Counted from the stretch's first letter, positions 46,575-59,414 are shown. The stretch: DNA of 64,000 nucleotides from Diplolepis rosae (GCA_030998225.1 JAPYXD010000555.1:8122001-8186000), one strand, 5' to 3'. Notes: generated from the letters alone by a model not told the origin. Program-made: numbers and translations.

Positions 46575-46920
46575 CAGACTGTTTTTTATTTGTGTAATAA
46601 TAGGTTACGTAAAGCTTTCATCGTCCTAATTATAATTTTATTTTGACGTTTTTTTGCTCTTGAGTTCGTAAATTAAATTTCATTTGTATGCAGATTTCCA
46701 ATTAAAAAGCTCTGGTCTATTTTCATAGTCTATAATAGATTGGATGATAACGAGTATTCATCGAGATACGATTTTATGTAAATTAAAGCAAATCTGTAAT
46801 TTTTATTCCAGATTTTAAATCCCCTTTTTTAAATAACTAAAACAGATTTTTTGAAAAACTCTTCTTTATTTATTTTAAAATAATAAAAATTATGTAAGGA
46901 TTATTATTACTAGGCAAAAA
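46575..46920. other. Intronic, no definable feature
   Basis: AT-rich spacer between two repeats. Confidence 0.4.
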
Positions 46921-47438
46921 CCCAAGTGCGAAATTAGATACGGCCCAACACTGGCCCAGCATCGCCAAAAATTTGCCGAAGATCGGCTGCCAATATCGTG
47001 CCGTTGCTGGAATGATAACTCCGGTATGCACTTGGCGGCCAATGCTGGCCCAAACTCTGGCCGCCAGCACTTGTTTTCGGCACAGCAACGGGCCAATGCT
47101 GTGCCGAACTCTGGTTTTCTCACTTCCAGGATGGTTTGCCGTGGTAAAAGTGACACATGGCCCAGTAATGTGCCGTCCATGAGCCCGACTCTGGCTCTTC
47201 TACTTTCAGAACTGGATGCCATAGTAAAAATGACAATCGGCTTGGTATAGGGTCGATACTGGGCCAAGTTTCGGCTGAAGGTCGGTAAATTTAAACAGTC
47301 GAAAAAGTCCGCCGTCGTCGGCCCAGCACTTGACCGATGCAAACAGTGACACTGGCCCAATAACAATGGCCGACTCTTGGCTGCCGAGATTGGGCCAATA
47401 TTGTGCCGTATTATCACCTTCGGCAATTCGCACTTGGG
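46921..47438. mobile_element. GC-rich TIR element built of GGCCAA/TGGCCC repeats
   Basis: Ends cccaagtgcgaaatt and aattcgcacttggg are inverted. The interior is a degenerate array of ctggcccaacactggccc- and gggccaatgctgtgccga-type motifs, far more GC-rich than its surroundings. The 178-codon open frame on the minus strand arises from the array and shows no protein family. Confidence 0.75.
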
Positions 47439-47911
47439 AAGCTGTTAATTAACGTTAAAATATATTGTTAGTGTTAAGAAAGATAAAATTACAGTTTTTG
47501 TACAGAGGCTCATTTTTTATGATTTTTTTTTCATTTTCCAAAGCTTACTGGTTGCTTTGAGATACTTTTTTTTGTCTTTGAATTCGGAAATGCATAACAT
47601 GGGTTACAAAACGCAAATACTGAGCATTTTGTGCACAAGTGGCCTACAATGATGCATTCTTTCCTGAATTCCTGGTGTTTTTGTATTATAACTCAATGCT
47701 CTTCAACTCTCCATTTTTCTCCGAATCAAGTAATAGATCTTTGTTTCCGATACTTAAGTAAAATGGATTTCCGACGCTTTAGTTTTTTATTACTTATCTA
47801 AGAATTACATTTTTTATTGGTTTTTTGAACACCTAGAGATAGAAAATAAGAAAAAAATTTACGAAAGATTTATTTGAAAGTTTCAACTTTATCAACATTT
47901 TCCAATTGCTC
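47439..47911. other. Intronic, no definable feature
   Basis: Nothing supported. Confidence 0.4.
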
Positions 47912-47915
47912 TTAA

Positions 47916-48581
47916 GGTATTTGATCCACGAAAATTAGACCTCAGGAAAAAATAGATAATTTTGCTTTCAAGAATAGCAATTTTATTATTGAAGGGCTAT
48001 TTTGGAAGAGAAAAGATTAATTTCCATGAAAAAATTTGAAATACAGAAAAATAATTTTATTAATCAATTTTATTTTTACCCCAACTTTTTTTCTTATCGC
48101 TTCTTACCAAATTTTAAAAAATTATGCGATTTTAATAAATTACAAATCACTTTTTCAAGAAAAAGATTCCCTACAACTTAACCATTTCCAATTTTCGAAA
48201 ATGAATAAATTATTATCAAATTCAGCAATTTGTTTATAAAAATTTCGCTTTGGAAAATGTTTTTTTAATGGTTTCAGCCATTAAAGAATTTATTTTTAAA
48301 AATCAGGAACGGTGAAGTTGTGAGAAATCTTTTCTCTAAAAAAATGATTCATGATTCATTAGAATCGCATAATTTTTTTAAATTTAGTAAGAAGCGATAA
48401 GAAAAAAAGTTGGGTGAAAAATAAAATTTATTAATAAAATTATTTTTCTGTGTTTCAAATTTTTTTCATGTAGAATAACCTTTTCTCTTTCAAATTAGCC
48501 CTTCAATAATAATATCGCTATTCTTGAAAGCAAATTTATCTATTTTTGCCTGAGTTCTAATTTTCGTAGATGAAAACTACC
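47916..48581. mobile_element. TTAA-flanked foldback, copy 4
   Basis: TTAA at 47912-47915 and 48582-48585. Ends ggtatttgatccacgaaaat and its inverse ending ctacc. 666 bp, same length and interior as copies 1 and 3. Confidence 0.92.
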
Positions 48582-48585
48582 TTAA

Positions 48586-49075
48586 GATGATCTTGAGGAA
48601 TTATGATAAAATGATCATAAAGCTTGTTATCTTTTTATGGTTAAAATAAAACCTAAATCTATTTCTTGTAGGCAACCGTTAAGAAGAAGGCTATTATTTT
48701 TCACAGTAAATCCATTCAGGCTTTTATTTTATGAAAAAAGTCACAGATACTCTGTTCATTGAGGTGCGCATAGTTTTATCTTTATTACATTTGTAAGCCA
48801 CAGCAAAAGCAGAAATTTAAAACCACTTGAGTTTCGTATTTCAAAAGAGCATAAAAAGACAAAAATCGTTGAATTTTACTTTGGTTTATGAGCTCTTTTT
48901 GGAAGAATCAAATTAAAGATTTTGAATTTTTCCTAGTTTTATTTTTTCAGAACTCTGGAACTCTTGGAGTAAAATTTGGAGTAAAAAACAGAATTTTTCT
49001 TTATAATTGCCAAGAATTGTAGAATGTAAAACTTTAAATATATTGTATTGTCTATTCTGAAAAATTTATTTTTTA
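48586..49075. other. Intronic, no definable feature
   Basis: Nothing supported. Confidence 0.4.
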
Positions 49076-49245
49076 CACCCAAAAAGCAGTTTCTTTGAAT
49101 CAAAGAAACATTTCTTTGATATACAGTCAAAGAAAAAATTTCTTTGAATTAAAGAAAGTTTTGTTGATTCAATTCAAAGAAATTTTTTCTTTGACCGTTT
49201 TTCAAAGAAATGTTACTTTGATTCAAAGAAACTGTTTTCTCAGTG
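49076..49245. mobile_element. MITE made of alternating CTTTGAATCAAAG palindromes
   Basis: TA at 49074-49075 and 49246-49247. Ends cacccaaaaagcagtttctt and aagaaactgttttctcagtg. The interior is a run of ctttgaatcaaagaaa and tttctttgaccg motifs. Confidence 0.85.
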
Positions 49246-49802
49246 TACTAATTCCTCAATAGAAAGGTAGTCAGAGAAATACCACTTACACTGAACAGAA
49301 CTATTATTAAAATCCATAAATGATTGTGAAGCTGTTTAAATGACGAATCAATATTATGTTTTTTGCTTCGAAATAAGAATGTTTGTGTCTTTGTAAATAA
49401 TTGAATTTCAAAAGAATCATGTGATTTCATTTATTCGTGTTAGGTATGTAGCATCAAGACACAATTTAAAAGTATATACTTACGATAGGTGTTTTTCAAA
49501 TATAATGCTTCTATAATCCCCACGCGATTACATTTAAGTATTCCCATTAGCCTACTTTTTTTCCTGCCAGAACGAAAAAATTGGTCTACTAATACGACTC
49601 CACGTGCAAGGCAGAAATTGTGTGGAAAATAGTCATTCTGAGGAGCCATGTCCGGTGATTCAAATAAAAATATACTGTCTTGAAATATTTCATTTGTTTC
49701 TAAATAAACAAGGTATGGATGCTAATCCTTCATGGCATAAATTAAAGGATAGATTTCTTGCTTTTAGATTAAAACTGATTTGTCCACTAAGAATATTATT
49801 TT
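49246..49802. other. Intronic, no definable feature
   Basis: Nothing supported; short ORFs only. Confidence 0.4.
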
Positions 49803-50960
49803 CCCAGAAAAAAAGTGTCTGCGTAATGAGGGGCATGACGCACGCACGCTTGAGGATTAATCCGCACGGGTGAACTCAGGAGGTCACACAGGTGCGCGTG
49901 ACATTGCCACGCATATGTCTTGCACGTCGTGATTCGCACGCATGCTTCCAGAATGTGCAATTCCAAAAAATATATATATTTATCTTAATATCAATTTTAT
50001 CAGGGAAAATTATGGGAAAATAAATAATTCGAACAGTTTTTTTTATTTCACAAACAATTTTGACAAGCAATAACAATTGTTAGACACACATTAAATGAAC
50101 ATCAATTGGAATATAACATTATATTAATGATCAACATCTTTTGAATGAAATAAAACTTTAAAACATGGATATTTCAACACGATCATCATCAATTATAACT
50201 TAATTGTAGAGTCCATTTCTTGTCTTAAATTTTTACATATTCCAAAATTAATTCACATGAAAAAAGTCAGTCAGAATTGAAATGAGTATTAAAGAGTTTC
50301 AATCCTTATGAATTCCATTTCTTTCTTACCTATGAAGTATAGCAACCGAGAATGAGCAGAATTCAATCCTTTTGAATACCGTTTAAACATTCTCAAAACT
50401 TTTGAAACAACAAATTTTTTAATTTAAAACTTTTTCAGTAGTCTGTGAAACTCTACTTTTAGTACAGCCTCAGAATTATATTCGTTTTTGTGTATCTCTT
50501 ACCGTTTTATAAATATCTCAAAATTTATGGTATCAAACATTTTTTAATTTACAAAATCTTATTAGTGGTTAAGTAAAATTAATCACTTAAATCGAATTTT
50601 GCAAAAGATTGATCATTTTTTAATGCTAGGAAAATTCTTATGAATAAATATAACAGATTCGTTGGTGATTGATATATTCAAGAATTTTGTGTATGAAATC
50701 CGAAATTTCGCTTTGTGAAAATACTACTAAATAAGTTACGTGATAAGCGATCATTAAATTTAATATATCTCAACTTTCTGTGCGTCCCATTTGATCAGCT
50801 TGCGTGCCCACATGAGTGATTGCGTACTGCGACGCATATGCGTCGCACTGATATGCCCCTCACACCCTTTGACAAGTGCGCGCGAGATTGCTGTATTCTC
50901 GTTTGCATACGTGACTCGCATGGCGTGCGGGCGTCGTGCCGCGCACGATTGTTAACTAGG
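49803..50960 (+). repeat. ~1.2-kb dispersed element, copy A
   Basis: Collinear with 51212-52453. Landmarks: cccagaaaaaaagtgtctgc at the start, attaatccgcacgggtgaac, tcaattttatcagggaaaat, ttgaataccgtttaaacatt, and a GC-rich tail with an 18-base perfect palindrome (gcgacgcatatgcgtcgc, 50829-50846). Only short terminal CCCAG / CTRGG matches are seen. Confidence 0.85.
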
Positions 50961-51211
50961 TTATCTTTTAACCTCAGCTTTAATCTAATTTATCAAAAAG
51001 TTAAAGTGATTGGCATCTCAAAATCATAATGAAACAATCAAAAAAGTTGTAAAGCAGTACCACTACTACTTATACATTTCTTTGAAAAAATTAGTTTGGG
51101 TCAAAATTACTTGTTAACCATTAGTCACTTGTTATTCCAGATTTATTTTAACCCCTAACCAATCTTATTTTTTGCTCAATCTTTCTGAACAATAGTTCAT
51201 TCGATTAATAG
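50961..51211. other. Spacer between the direct repeats
   Basis: About 250 bp of AT-rich sequence, no feature. Confidence 0.5.
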
Positions 51212-52453
51212 CCCAGAAAATAAAGTGTCTGCGTAATGCGGGACATGCCACACGCACGTGTGAGGATTAATCCGCACGGGTGAACTCAGGTCACACAGTT
51301 GCGCGTGACATTGCCACGCATATGTCTCGCACGTCGTGGTTCGCACGCGTGCTTCCAGAATGCGCGATTCCAAAAAATATACATATTTATTTTAATATCA
51401 ATTTTATCAAAGAAAATGATGGAAAAATAAATAATTCGAACAATTTTTTTATTCCTCAAAAAATTTTGAAGAGCAATAACAATCTTTAGACACACATTGA
51501 ATGAACATCAATTGAACAACATTATATTAATGACCAAGATCTTTTGAATAAAATAAAACTTTCGAAATTGATTTATTCATATTTTACATGAAAAATGTAA
51601 TTATGCATGTAATATTTCTCGTACTCAAATCATATTTTAATACGACTGCCTTATTTCATGGAACTTTCAACACTATCATCATCAATTATAACTTAATTAT
51701 AGAGTACATTTCTTGTCTTAAATTTTTACATATTCCAAAATTAATTTTCACGAAAACGTCAGTCAGAGTTGAAATGAGTATTAAAGAGTTTCAATCCTTA
51801 TGAATTCCATTTCTTTCTTACCTATGAAGTATAGCAACCGAGAATGAGCAGAATTCAATCCTTTTGAATACCGTTTAAAGATTCTCAAAACTTTTGAAAC
51901 AACAAATTTTTTAGTTTAAAACTTTTTCAGTAGTCTGTGAATCTCTACTTTTAGTAAAACCTCAGAATTATATTCGTTTTTGTGTATCTCTTACCGTTTT
52001 ATAAATATCTTGAAATTTATGGCATCAAAAATTTTTTAATTTACAAAATCTTATTAGTGGATAAGTAAAATGAATCACTTAAATCGAATTTTGCAAAAGA
52101 TTGATCATTTTTTGATGTTAGGAAAATTCTAATGAAAAAAATAAAACAGATTTGTAGGTGATTGATATATTTAAGAATTTTTTGTATGGAATCCGAAATT
52201 TCGCTTTGTGAAAATACTACTAAATAAGTTACGTGATAAGCAATCATTAAATTTAATATATCTCAACTTTCTGTGCGTCCCATTTGATCAGCTTGCGTGC
52301 CCACATGAGTGATCGCGTACTGCGACGCATGTGCGTCGCACTGATATGCCCCTCACGCCTATGGACGAGTGCGCGCGAGATTGCTGCATTCTCGTTCGCA
52401 CACGTGACCCACATGGCGTGCGGGCATCGTGCTGCGCACGATTGTTATCTGGG
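51212..52453 (+). repeat. ~1.2-kb dispersed element, copy B
   Basis: Same order as copy A with scattered substitutions, plus ~80 extra bases near 51568-51655 (atttattcatattttacatg onward). Ends gcacgattgttatctggg. It lies 216 bp upstream of the terminal NCS exon. Direct orientation and similar length suggest two insertions or a local duplication rather than paired LTRs. Confidence 0.85.
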
Positions 52454-52669
52454 AGGACATTTTTCATTAAAGAAACTTATTGTTGCTTCATCTAAATTGC
52501 ACTGAAATTGATTTTTGTTCTATTTTCTCTGGTTTCTGAAAATCGTTTATCAGTTTGAAATTATTAATGGGGTGATCTGCCTTGAGAAATTGAAATTAAA
52601 AAATAATTTTAGTATCATTTGGAGTTGAAATTGGAAAAAATACAGAATGATTTTAATTGTTGTTTCCAG

Positions 52670-52846
52670 GCGATATATGACATGTTGGGTGCATGTTCGA
52701 GCAACAGGCCTGCAGACAGTGCAGAGGAAAGAGCGAAGAATATTTTTGCAAAAATGGACGAGAACAACGATGGACAGTTAACGCAAGAAGAGTTTCTCAA
52801 GGGATGTCTGCAAGATGAAGAACTATCGAAAATGCTAGCTCCTTAA
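52670..52846 (+). CDS. Neuronal calcium sensor protein, terminal coding exon (EF4 and stop)
   Basis: This exon encodes the last 58 residues plus TAA: AIYDMLGACSSNRPADSAEE through ELSKMLAP. The acceptor is ttgtttccag, phase 0. The linker AIYDMLG precedes the EF4 loop DENNDGQLTQEE, whose ligand residues are intact. The AEERAKNIFAKMD helix is the family-typical EF4 entry. With the two upstream exons the visible protein is 149 residues; NCS proteins are normally about 185-195, so only the N-terminal ~40 are missing. The C-terminal tail after EF4 is short and differs from that of neurocalcin, marking this as a distinct paralogue. The codons match an intact gene and no frameshifts are seen. Confidence 0.95.
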   Translation, partial: AIYDMLGACSSNRPADSAEERAKNIFAKMDENNDGQLTQEEFLKGCLQDEELSKMLAP

Positions 52847-53122
52847 TCCCGACACGTCACATTCAAAGAAGACGTCTCTGAGCCGTCTCGAAAATAATCA
52901 ACGCCATTAAATTCGACATACATTCATTCGCATCGTAGCGAAAACACTACGTTTTTCGAGCGGTCAGACAGAATAATGAAGACCATTATTCTAATCTTAA
53001 TCCGTAAACCAAAATATCCAATAGATATCCAATTAATAACCCTTCCAATTCAAAGGATACGTAACAAATATCAAAACATCCTTTTTAATATTCTTTTTTA
53101 TGGAGTTAAAGCCAATGTTTGG

Positions 53123-53128
53123 AATAAA
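53123..53128 (+). terminator. Proximal poly(A) signal AATAAA after the NCS stop
   Basis: This is a canonical hexamer 277 bp after the stop codon and the most plausible end of a short 3'UTR isoform. It is a sequence match only. Confidence 0.45.
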
Positions 53129-56100
53129 TTGAATTAAAATTGTAAGAAATTGTTTTGAATTTCTTTCGTATCCTGTGATATTTGGAGATAAAAGATTAGG
53201 CTTGTATTTTATAATTTACTAAGGATTCTCTAAATGCCTTGTGGAGTTTTGGTTTACAGAAAGTAGACGACGTGACGTTTACTGATGAGTCATAAAAATC
53301 TGTGCGATTGTAAGTAAGAAGAATTTTCGTGCTTCCATCGAGTAGGAACGCGATAATTCATGACTTCGGACCAAGTCCGACCGTAACGAATTTACGAGAC
53401 ATGCTACGGTGCGCATACATTGCGATTGATTCAATTAGTTGCATTTACTGCCGAGTCAGGATTAACAGAAATTACATCAAGACGCGTACATTCGTTGCTT
53501 ATTGCTAGCCATATATGTTAATGTTCTATAACCGGTCACCGTTGTTCGCAGTGAATACAAGAAATTTATTTGTTAGTCAATATGTACCAAATGCGTACCC
53601 CGTTATGATTATAAGACTTTGTAATGACGCAACATCGATTTTAGCTCTTAATCTTGATTGTGTTCTTAACTAAATCCTAAGTTCTCTGTCACGTTTTGCA
53701 GAGTCACCCGAATCGAGACAATCTCATTAGAATTTCTTAATTTACCAGATGCGTGACACGTTTCAGATAATCATTTTCTCATCAACAAAGTATCGAATAA
53801 TTTCGTTATTTTTACAATTTTATTTTAATTACTCATTAAAGTAGATCATAATTCTTAAATCTGTTTTATAATGTCAATACTTTCTGGATTTTTAAGTAAT
53901 TTATAATATTTGTACTTCTTGAAAGTACATTAAAAAGAGACTGATTTAAAATTTAAATTTATAGTCGACTAATATTGAAATCAGGACTTGTATTGAATCC
54001 TCGGAATTCAACATTTGTAGTTAAAGTTGAAAATGTCTCTCTGAAACGCCAACGCTCTCTGCAGATTCGTAGAGAAAGGAAACAACGAAAATTACTCCTC
54101 GGATAGATTTTTTTATTTTATTATTCAATTATCGCACAATACCTTATTCTCTTCATTTTCCTCTGAATCGCGCAATATCTCAGTCACTTGCGGTACAGAC
54201 AAGTGTTATAGGCAAAGTCGGATTCTGCCCTCATTTTATCGCACAATTGCAGCTGTCTCAAAGTTGCACATTTACTCTACATCCGAGTCTTTATCGAAAC
54301 GACGAATTTTCAAGCAGATTGCTCGTAAGGAACTTCGTGTAATTTACATATTTTGAAATTGATTATTTTTGTTAAACAAGTCCTGCTCTAGCTCTTTAAG
54401 ATTCGTTTAGAAGTATATATTGGTTTTTAATTAAATTTACTTCTTTGACTGAAGTCTTTCGGAACGGATTTTTTTCAGCACGGAGTGTATTTTGGGCAAA
54501 GGCAGAAAATTTATTTTCTTTCATTTACTTTTACAAGGGATGAGACGTCAATGCCAGCTTTCAAAGGAATTTAAAAAATGTTGGGTTGGATTGAGTTTTT
54601 GAATATTTCCCTTGCCAGGATGAACTTCTGAGTTTCCCATTGACTATCAGATATAAAAGTTTCAGATCCGATATCTGAAAGACGCATTGCCTTGAAATTC
54701 TGATCTTCATGTCGGGCGCAGCGCTTTTCACGTTTTCAACTAAACTCACGAAAAGCAAGCAATTCGATCTCCTGCTTAAAATTCTTTAGCGCTCTTTGGC
54801 ACGCAGCTTTGGAGGGAGCATCCGTCCTCATAAAAGTCGGCTTCTGATAGTCCCTCACGATCATTCGGTACCAGTTACTGCTAAGTTTATTGAAAGGAAT
54901 ATCCAACTTTAAAAGCAATGAAACGAAAGTCAGACATTCTTTACAAAGCTGCATTTATTTTCAATAATAAGAATCAATTTTGGAAAGCTGAGTTCCGAAC
55001 AAACTCCTCTTTTAAGTTTCTTCATTCTTAACGGTTACTTCTTTCAATCATTTTTCAATTTTTTTTTTGGGACATAAATAACAATAAAAACGCACAATTT
55101 TTTACGTTGCGATTTCTTCCTGAGGAATGATAAAACTTTTTAGTGATTTTGAGTCCAGTACTACAAAAAGCCTATTAGTCTGCGTGCTTATAGTGCATAG
55201 TTTTAAAAAAAATCCATTTACGTCTATTTACTACGGTCGCGTCTTAACTAATTGTTTTAGGCTTGTAAGCGAAGTTCGCAAGTAACGTCATAAGGTCCTT
55301 AAATTACCTAATGTAAGCAAAATCGATAGACTAGTGTCTATTAGTGATAGCGTTTGACCAATTGCATGTTCTAATAATTAGGTAAGATGAATTCTCTTTG
55401 GTCCGAAAATCACGCTCGACCAAACTTTGACCGATTCTATTCAACGAGGCTCTGAATCACAAATTAGATTATCCTCATTTCCATTCAATTGGAATACAGT
55501 TGTCAATTCTGTTGTGGAGTATTCTACATTAAATATTGATCATTCTTCTCGTTGTATCTGTTCTCAGATTCTTATCACGTTTCCTTAACTTGACTTTAAA
55601 GCGATTGTTTTTTTTTAAAACATTCAACACGAAAAATGAGAGTTGACTATTCGTGAGGAATTTTTTATTCATTGAAAGAAGTCTTTAATTTGTTGAAATT
55701 ATAGATTTTAAGGTGATTTGGGATTGACGAAATTCACTACTTATATAGTCTAGGAACATATCATCGCGTCCTTCCATGTAAAAAAAAAGGAAAAGTGATT
55801 CACTGACCTCAAGAATTAACCTATAAATGCCTGCTTTCATCGTATCTATTATAATATACACATAGAAACTATGGAGTCAATTTTAAAATACCTATAGATT
55901 AACTCTTTGACCGTTTTACTCGACGTTCTTCAATTATAATTTGAGGCAGATCGCTTATTTAATTTGTATATATAACACATAAATCCGTACATGCACGCGA
56001 AAAAGGACCAGCTTTTTAAAAAATGATGAACCCATTTATGAAAAATAGAAAATCCCGTTCATCGCGACAGTTGTGAAGTTCAAATTTACTCGTAAAACGT

Positions 56101-58733
56101 GTATGACGGATCGAATGACTCAGCAAAATGCAAAGTCAAGTAGACGAATGAATAGAAAGTCGAGCACTGACAATCGTAATATTACATTTTACGAATGATA
56201 ACGAAAGTTGTAATAAAAGTAGACGTCGCGAAGAAAGTTGAAAGCAACGGGTAATAGTATTAAAAACTCGTTCTTATCTATTACCGTTGCTTCTTCACGA
56301 TAATTCGAAATTTTCTCAAGTCGATCCAATTCCAAGTCAAGGATTCGAGGCAGTGAGAAGGAAAGTCAATTGAAATAATGATTCGTTTAGCCGCCTGTTA
56401 TTCAAATTTTCGCGGTTTTATATTTTTATACTCCCATTTCTCGATTTTCTTAAATTTTGAATCAATATCTCGACAAGAAAAATAAGTCTTGATGATTATT
56501 TATTTTCTCTTCGGCGAATTGTTGCTCACAATCAGATTTATTGGTATTTTATAAATTTGATTTTACTTCTAGATTTAATTTTAATTTTACTGTTATTATT
56601 ATTTCTTTTTTAGATTCCAGAACCTAGTTTTTCTTTGTTTATCACCCTTTTGACTTTATTTAATTTCCTATGGACCTGAAAGTCGGTTTATAGTAAGCAC
56701 TGCCGTTTAAGTTTTATCTCCATTCAATCTACGAATCGTATCTTATATACAATAGTAGGAAAGCAGAGATGGCAGTAAACAGCTTATTTACGAGAAACGC
56801 TACTATAAATCGAATCTTATTCCCGTCGTACTCAAATTTCTTATTGATTGCACATAATGTAATATATACGTACCTTACTCTATTCACTTCTTTTTCACTA
56901 GACGTACTTCATTCGAACTGTACAAGTCTTCTGAACACGGTAGCTTAGAATTAGAATATTCTGAAAATCAGGCTGAAAATGTCATTGTTATCGGCGACTT
57001 AACAAGACTATGTAGTGAGAAGTGATAAGTAGAAAATTAAACAGAGATTTTCATGTTTATAAATTTTACGTGGGAATTTTAATTCTAGATGAACTCCAGA
57101 TTCTACCGTGAGCAAAAGAACCACTCGTTTGACTTTTCTTACTCGTTGTGAATCGCTATACAATTTAGCTCGCAATATTAATGTATAACGCATTTTATCG
57201 TATAAGTATAATAAATATTCAATATGTTAAATAAGGTTCACTAATTGTTAGCTATTAATCGCTACTAACATTGAAAATAAAAGCGGCATCGATACGTGTT
57301 TGTGAAAAAAAGATAAATATTTTTTTTAAACAAAAATAGCTCTCGTGAAATGTAAAGGGAATTCTTTACGAGAAGTAATTTTTTTTACTACATTTGGAAA
57401 TAAAATGAGGCACATGTTTTAAATTTTGTCTTCAAAAAACTCTTCTCGCTGCCGTTTTTCTCCTTTCCCTCTACGCGGTCTTGCACAGATCTTTTGTCCG
57501 AAAAAATTATTATTGTTGTACTTGTTAGTTAAATGCATTTTATATATAGTTTAATTTAGAGTTTACTGATGATTGTCGTCAATACACTACGAACTGAGAT
57601 CCTATTAGTATTCGTCGTAGTGATGTCATGAGTCAGGAACTGTCAGTCGACAGGGACGAACTCAACGAGATTTATTTCTAAATGAAAAACGCCCAGTGAC
57701 TTCCTCTTGGTACTTCACGTTTCGAAAATAGACTCTAAGATTGAAGGCTACCAGATTTTCAAGCTTTGAATTGTGCCAATCTCAGTATTACTGCGATCGA
57801 TTATTTGACTTTCTTTGCAATCCTGTCTACAATTTACAATGAGTCTTTTCCCTTTCAAGCCTCGTAGAATAGACGAGGACACAAAGGGATCTCCGCCGAA
57901 GCAATCTTTTAAAAAGCAGCAAAATTCGTGTCATACTTTAGTTTTATTTTATTAACATTAATTCAACGTCCTTTGAATATCGATGAATTGTCATGGCTAT
58001 AAATTCGACTATTGAAACTTGGCCTGCAACGCTGAGTCACGAAACGTGGAGAATCATAGAAATTAGGTATTTAACTACTTGCAATGTAGTCTCTGCAGAG
58101 TAAATTGCACTTACGCGTATATCCCTCGGTGTTTATCAATACGCAATCATCTCTGTATATAAAGACATTATGAGTCAGATATAAATATACAGGACAAATG
58201 CTCGGTAATAAAGACTCGTGTTTTGTAATCTCGACACGATGGTTGTCTCTTGAAGCGGAATGCGGATAAAAATGTCGCCTTCCTCTCAAGTCGACTCGAT
58301 TGACGTTCGGTATCGATTCGATGGCGACTTCTATACCTATGCAAATAGTCTGCAAAGCTTTCGACGAGCCTGTGTGATCGATATTTGACTCTCGTGGATT
58401 AAACTTGCACGCTAAATACTCAAGTGATCATTCCTCTTTTGCATTTAAGGAAAATTAATCCAGTCTATATTTTATATCCGGGGTTGATATTTTGAGTACA
58501 AGCATTTTTAAGAGTTTATTGCAATTATTTTTAAAACCAAATATTACTTTCTCAAAGGGGAGGCGCGGAACGTCAGTAACCTTATTCCGAGTATTCGCCC
58601 CACGTGAGATAATGACACGAATATTGTTCTGTTTAAACAATCAAAAAAACCCGTATTTTGTCCGTGGGTTGTAACTCCGATAAACTTACATTACTATTAT
58701 TATTACTATACTACTATTATTATTACTTATTAT

Positions 58734-58739
58734 AATAAA
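58734..58739 (+). terminator. Possible distal poly(A) signal AATAAA
   Basis: The hexamer is followed within ~20-40 bases by a T/GT-rich stretch, the usual arrangement of a cleavage site. It lies at the end of the repeat-poor block and could end an extended 3'UTR. Confidence 0.3.
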
Positions 58740-58740
58740 T

Positions 58741-59414
58741 TGCACTATGCTCTAAATGTATTTTTGTTGTCTTTTACACATCTTCTTTCTGTTACAGAGA
58801 CTTTGAGACTCAAGAGTGTGAATTTCTTCCCTGAATGAATGAATTGTGCTTTCTAAAAGAATGATTGAGTGTGAAAAATGTCTGTGATTTTTTTTTTGAG
58901 TTTTTAAATGTTTAAGAAGAATCGATCATTTTTATTTGACTGATTTTATATACTATATTGGTATTTAAAAAGCTGGAGTTTTTTTATCATTTAAAGATGA
59001 AAATCGAGCTCTGCGAGAGTTAGTCTTAATCCACTTGCATCTGCTGATTCATCCACGTCCCAAAGGATTTCTTCTCTCGAATTTAGAATATATAATGCAT
59101 AAGACAATATTGCATGGCTAAAGCAGGAACATATAACACCTGAAAGCATTGACCTCAAGGGAATTTCAAGTGGATATCGAAATTCTATGTGATAAATGTT
59201 GAGAATAAAGTTACTTTAAAAGCAAGCCTCTGTCGCAACACTCTAGGAATTCGGTCTGTTTTTCTACCTTGCAAAAGATTTCAAATTGAAATAAATGAAA
59301 GTTGATATCGTTTTTAAAAATGACCAATTGTTAATTTATTTATAATATAAACGTAAAAATAACCAGAGAAACTTTTAAAAATTATTCTTGCCGACCATTT
59401 TCGATGATAGTGTA
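58741..59414. other. Intergenic; acceptor-like site at 58797
   Basis: cttctttctgttacag ending at 58797 is a strong match to a splice acceptor. It could introduce a non-coding Nca exon, but no matching donor was convincing. No coding potential. Confidence 0.25.

Larger units (their letters stand above)
45929..52669 (+). other. Intron (~6.7 kb) of the NCS gene
   Basis: The intron runs from the donor gtaata at 45929 to the acceptor ttccag ending at 52669. It contains two small MITEs, one GC-rich TIR element, one TTAA foldback and two direct copies of a ~1.2 kb element. No other gene was seen in it. Confidence 0.9.
52847..58740 (+). other. Candidate long 3'UTR of the NCS gene
   Basis: The ~5.9 kb after the NCS stop codon lacks the palindromic MITEs and foldbacks that occur every few hundred bases in the introns, and its base composition looks less monotonous. 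Canonical poly(A) signals AATAAA are seen at 53123-53128, 57210-57215, 57399-57404 and 58734-58739. The last is followed by a T/GT-rich stretch at about 58756-58778. Short and extended 3'UTR isoforms are known for many insect neural genes. That this stretch is transcribed with the gene is inference; it could instead hold regulatory DNA or 5' exons of the next gene. No convincing long ORF is present. Confidence 0.4.

Noticed and set aside
46890..47426. 178-codon open frame on the minus strand, the longest stop-free ORF outside the transposase
   Set aside because: It is produced by a degenerate GC-rich GGCCAA repeat inside a TIR element. It has no recognisable domain, and the plus strand also has overlapping open frames, as expected from composition.
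49803..52453. Direct repeats as LTRs of a retrotransposon
   Set aside because: Only ~250 bp separates them, with no primer-binding site, gag or pol sequence, and no TG...CA ends.
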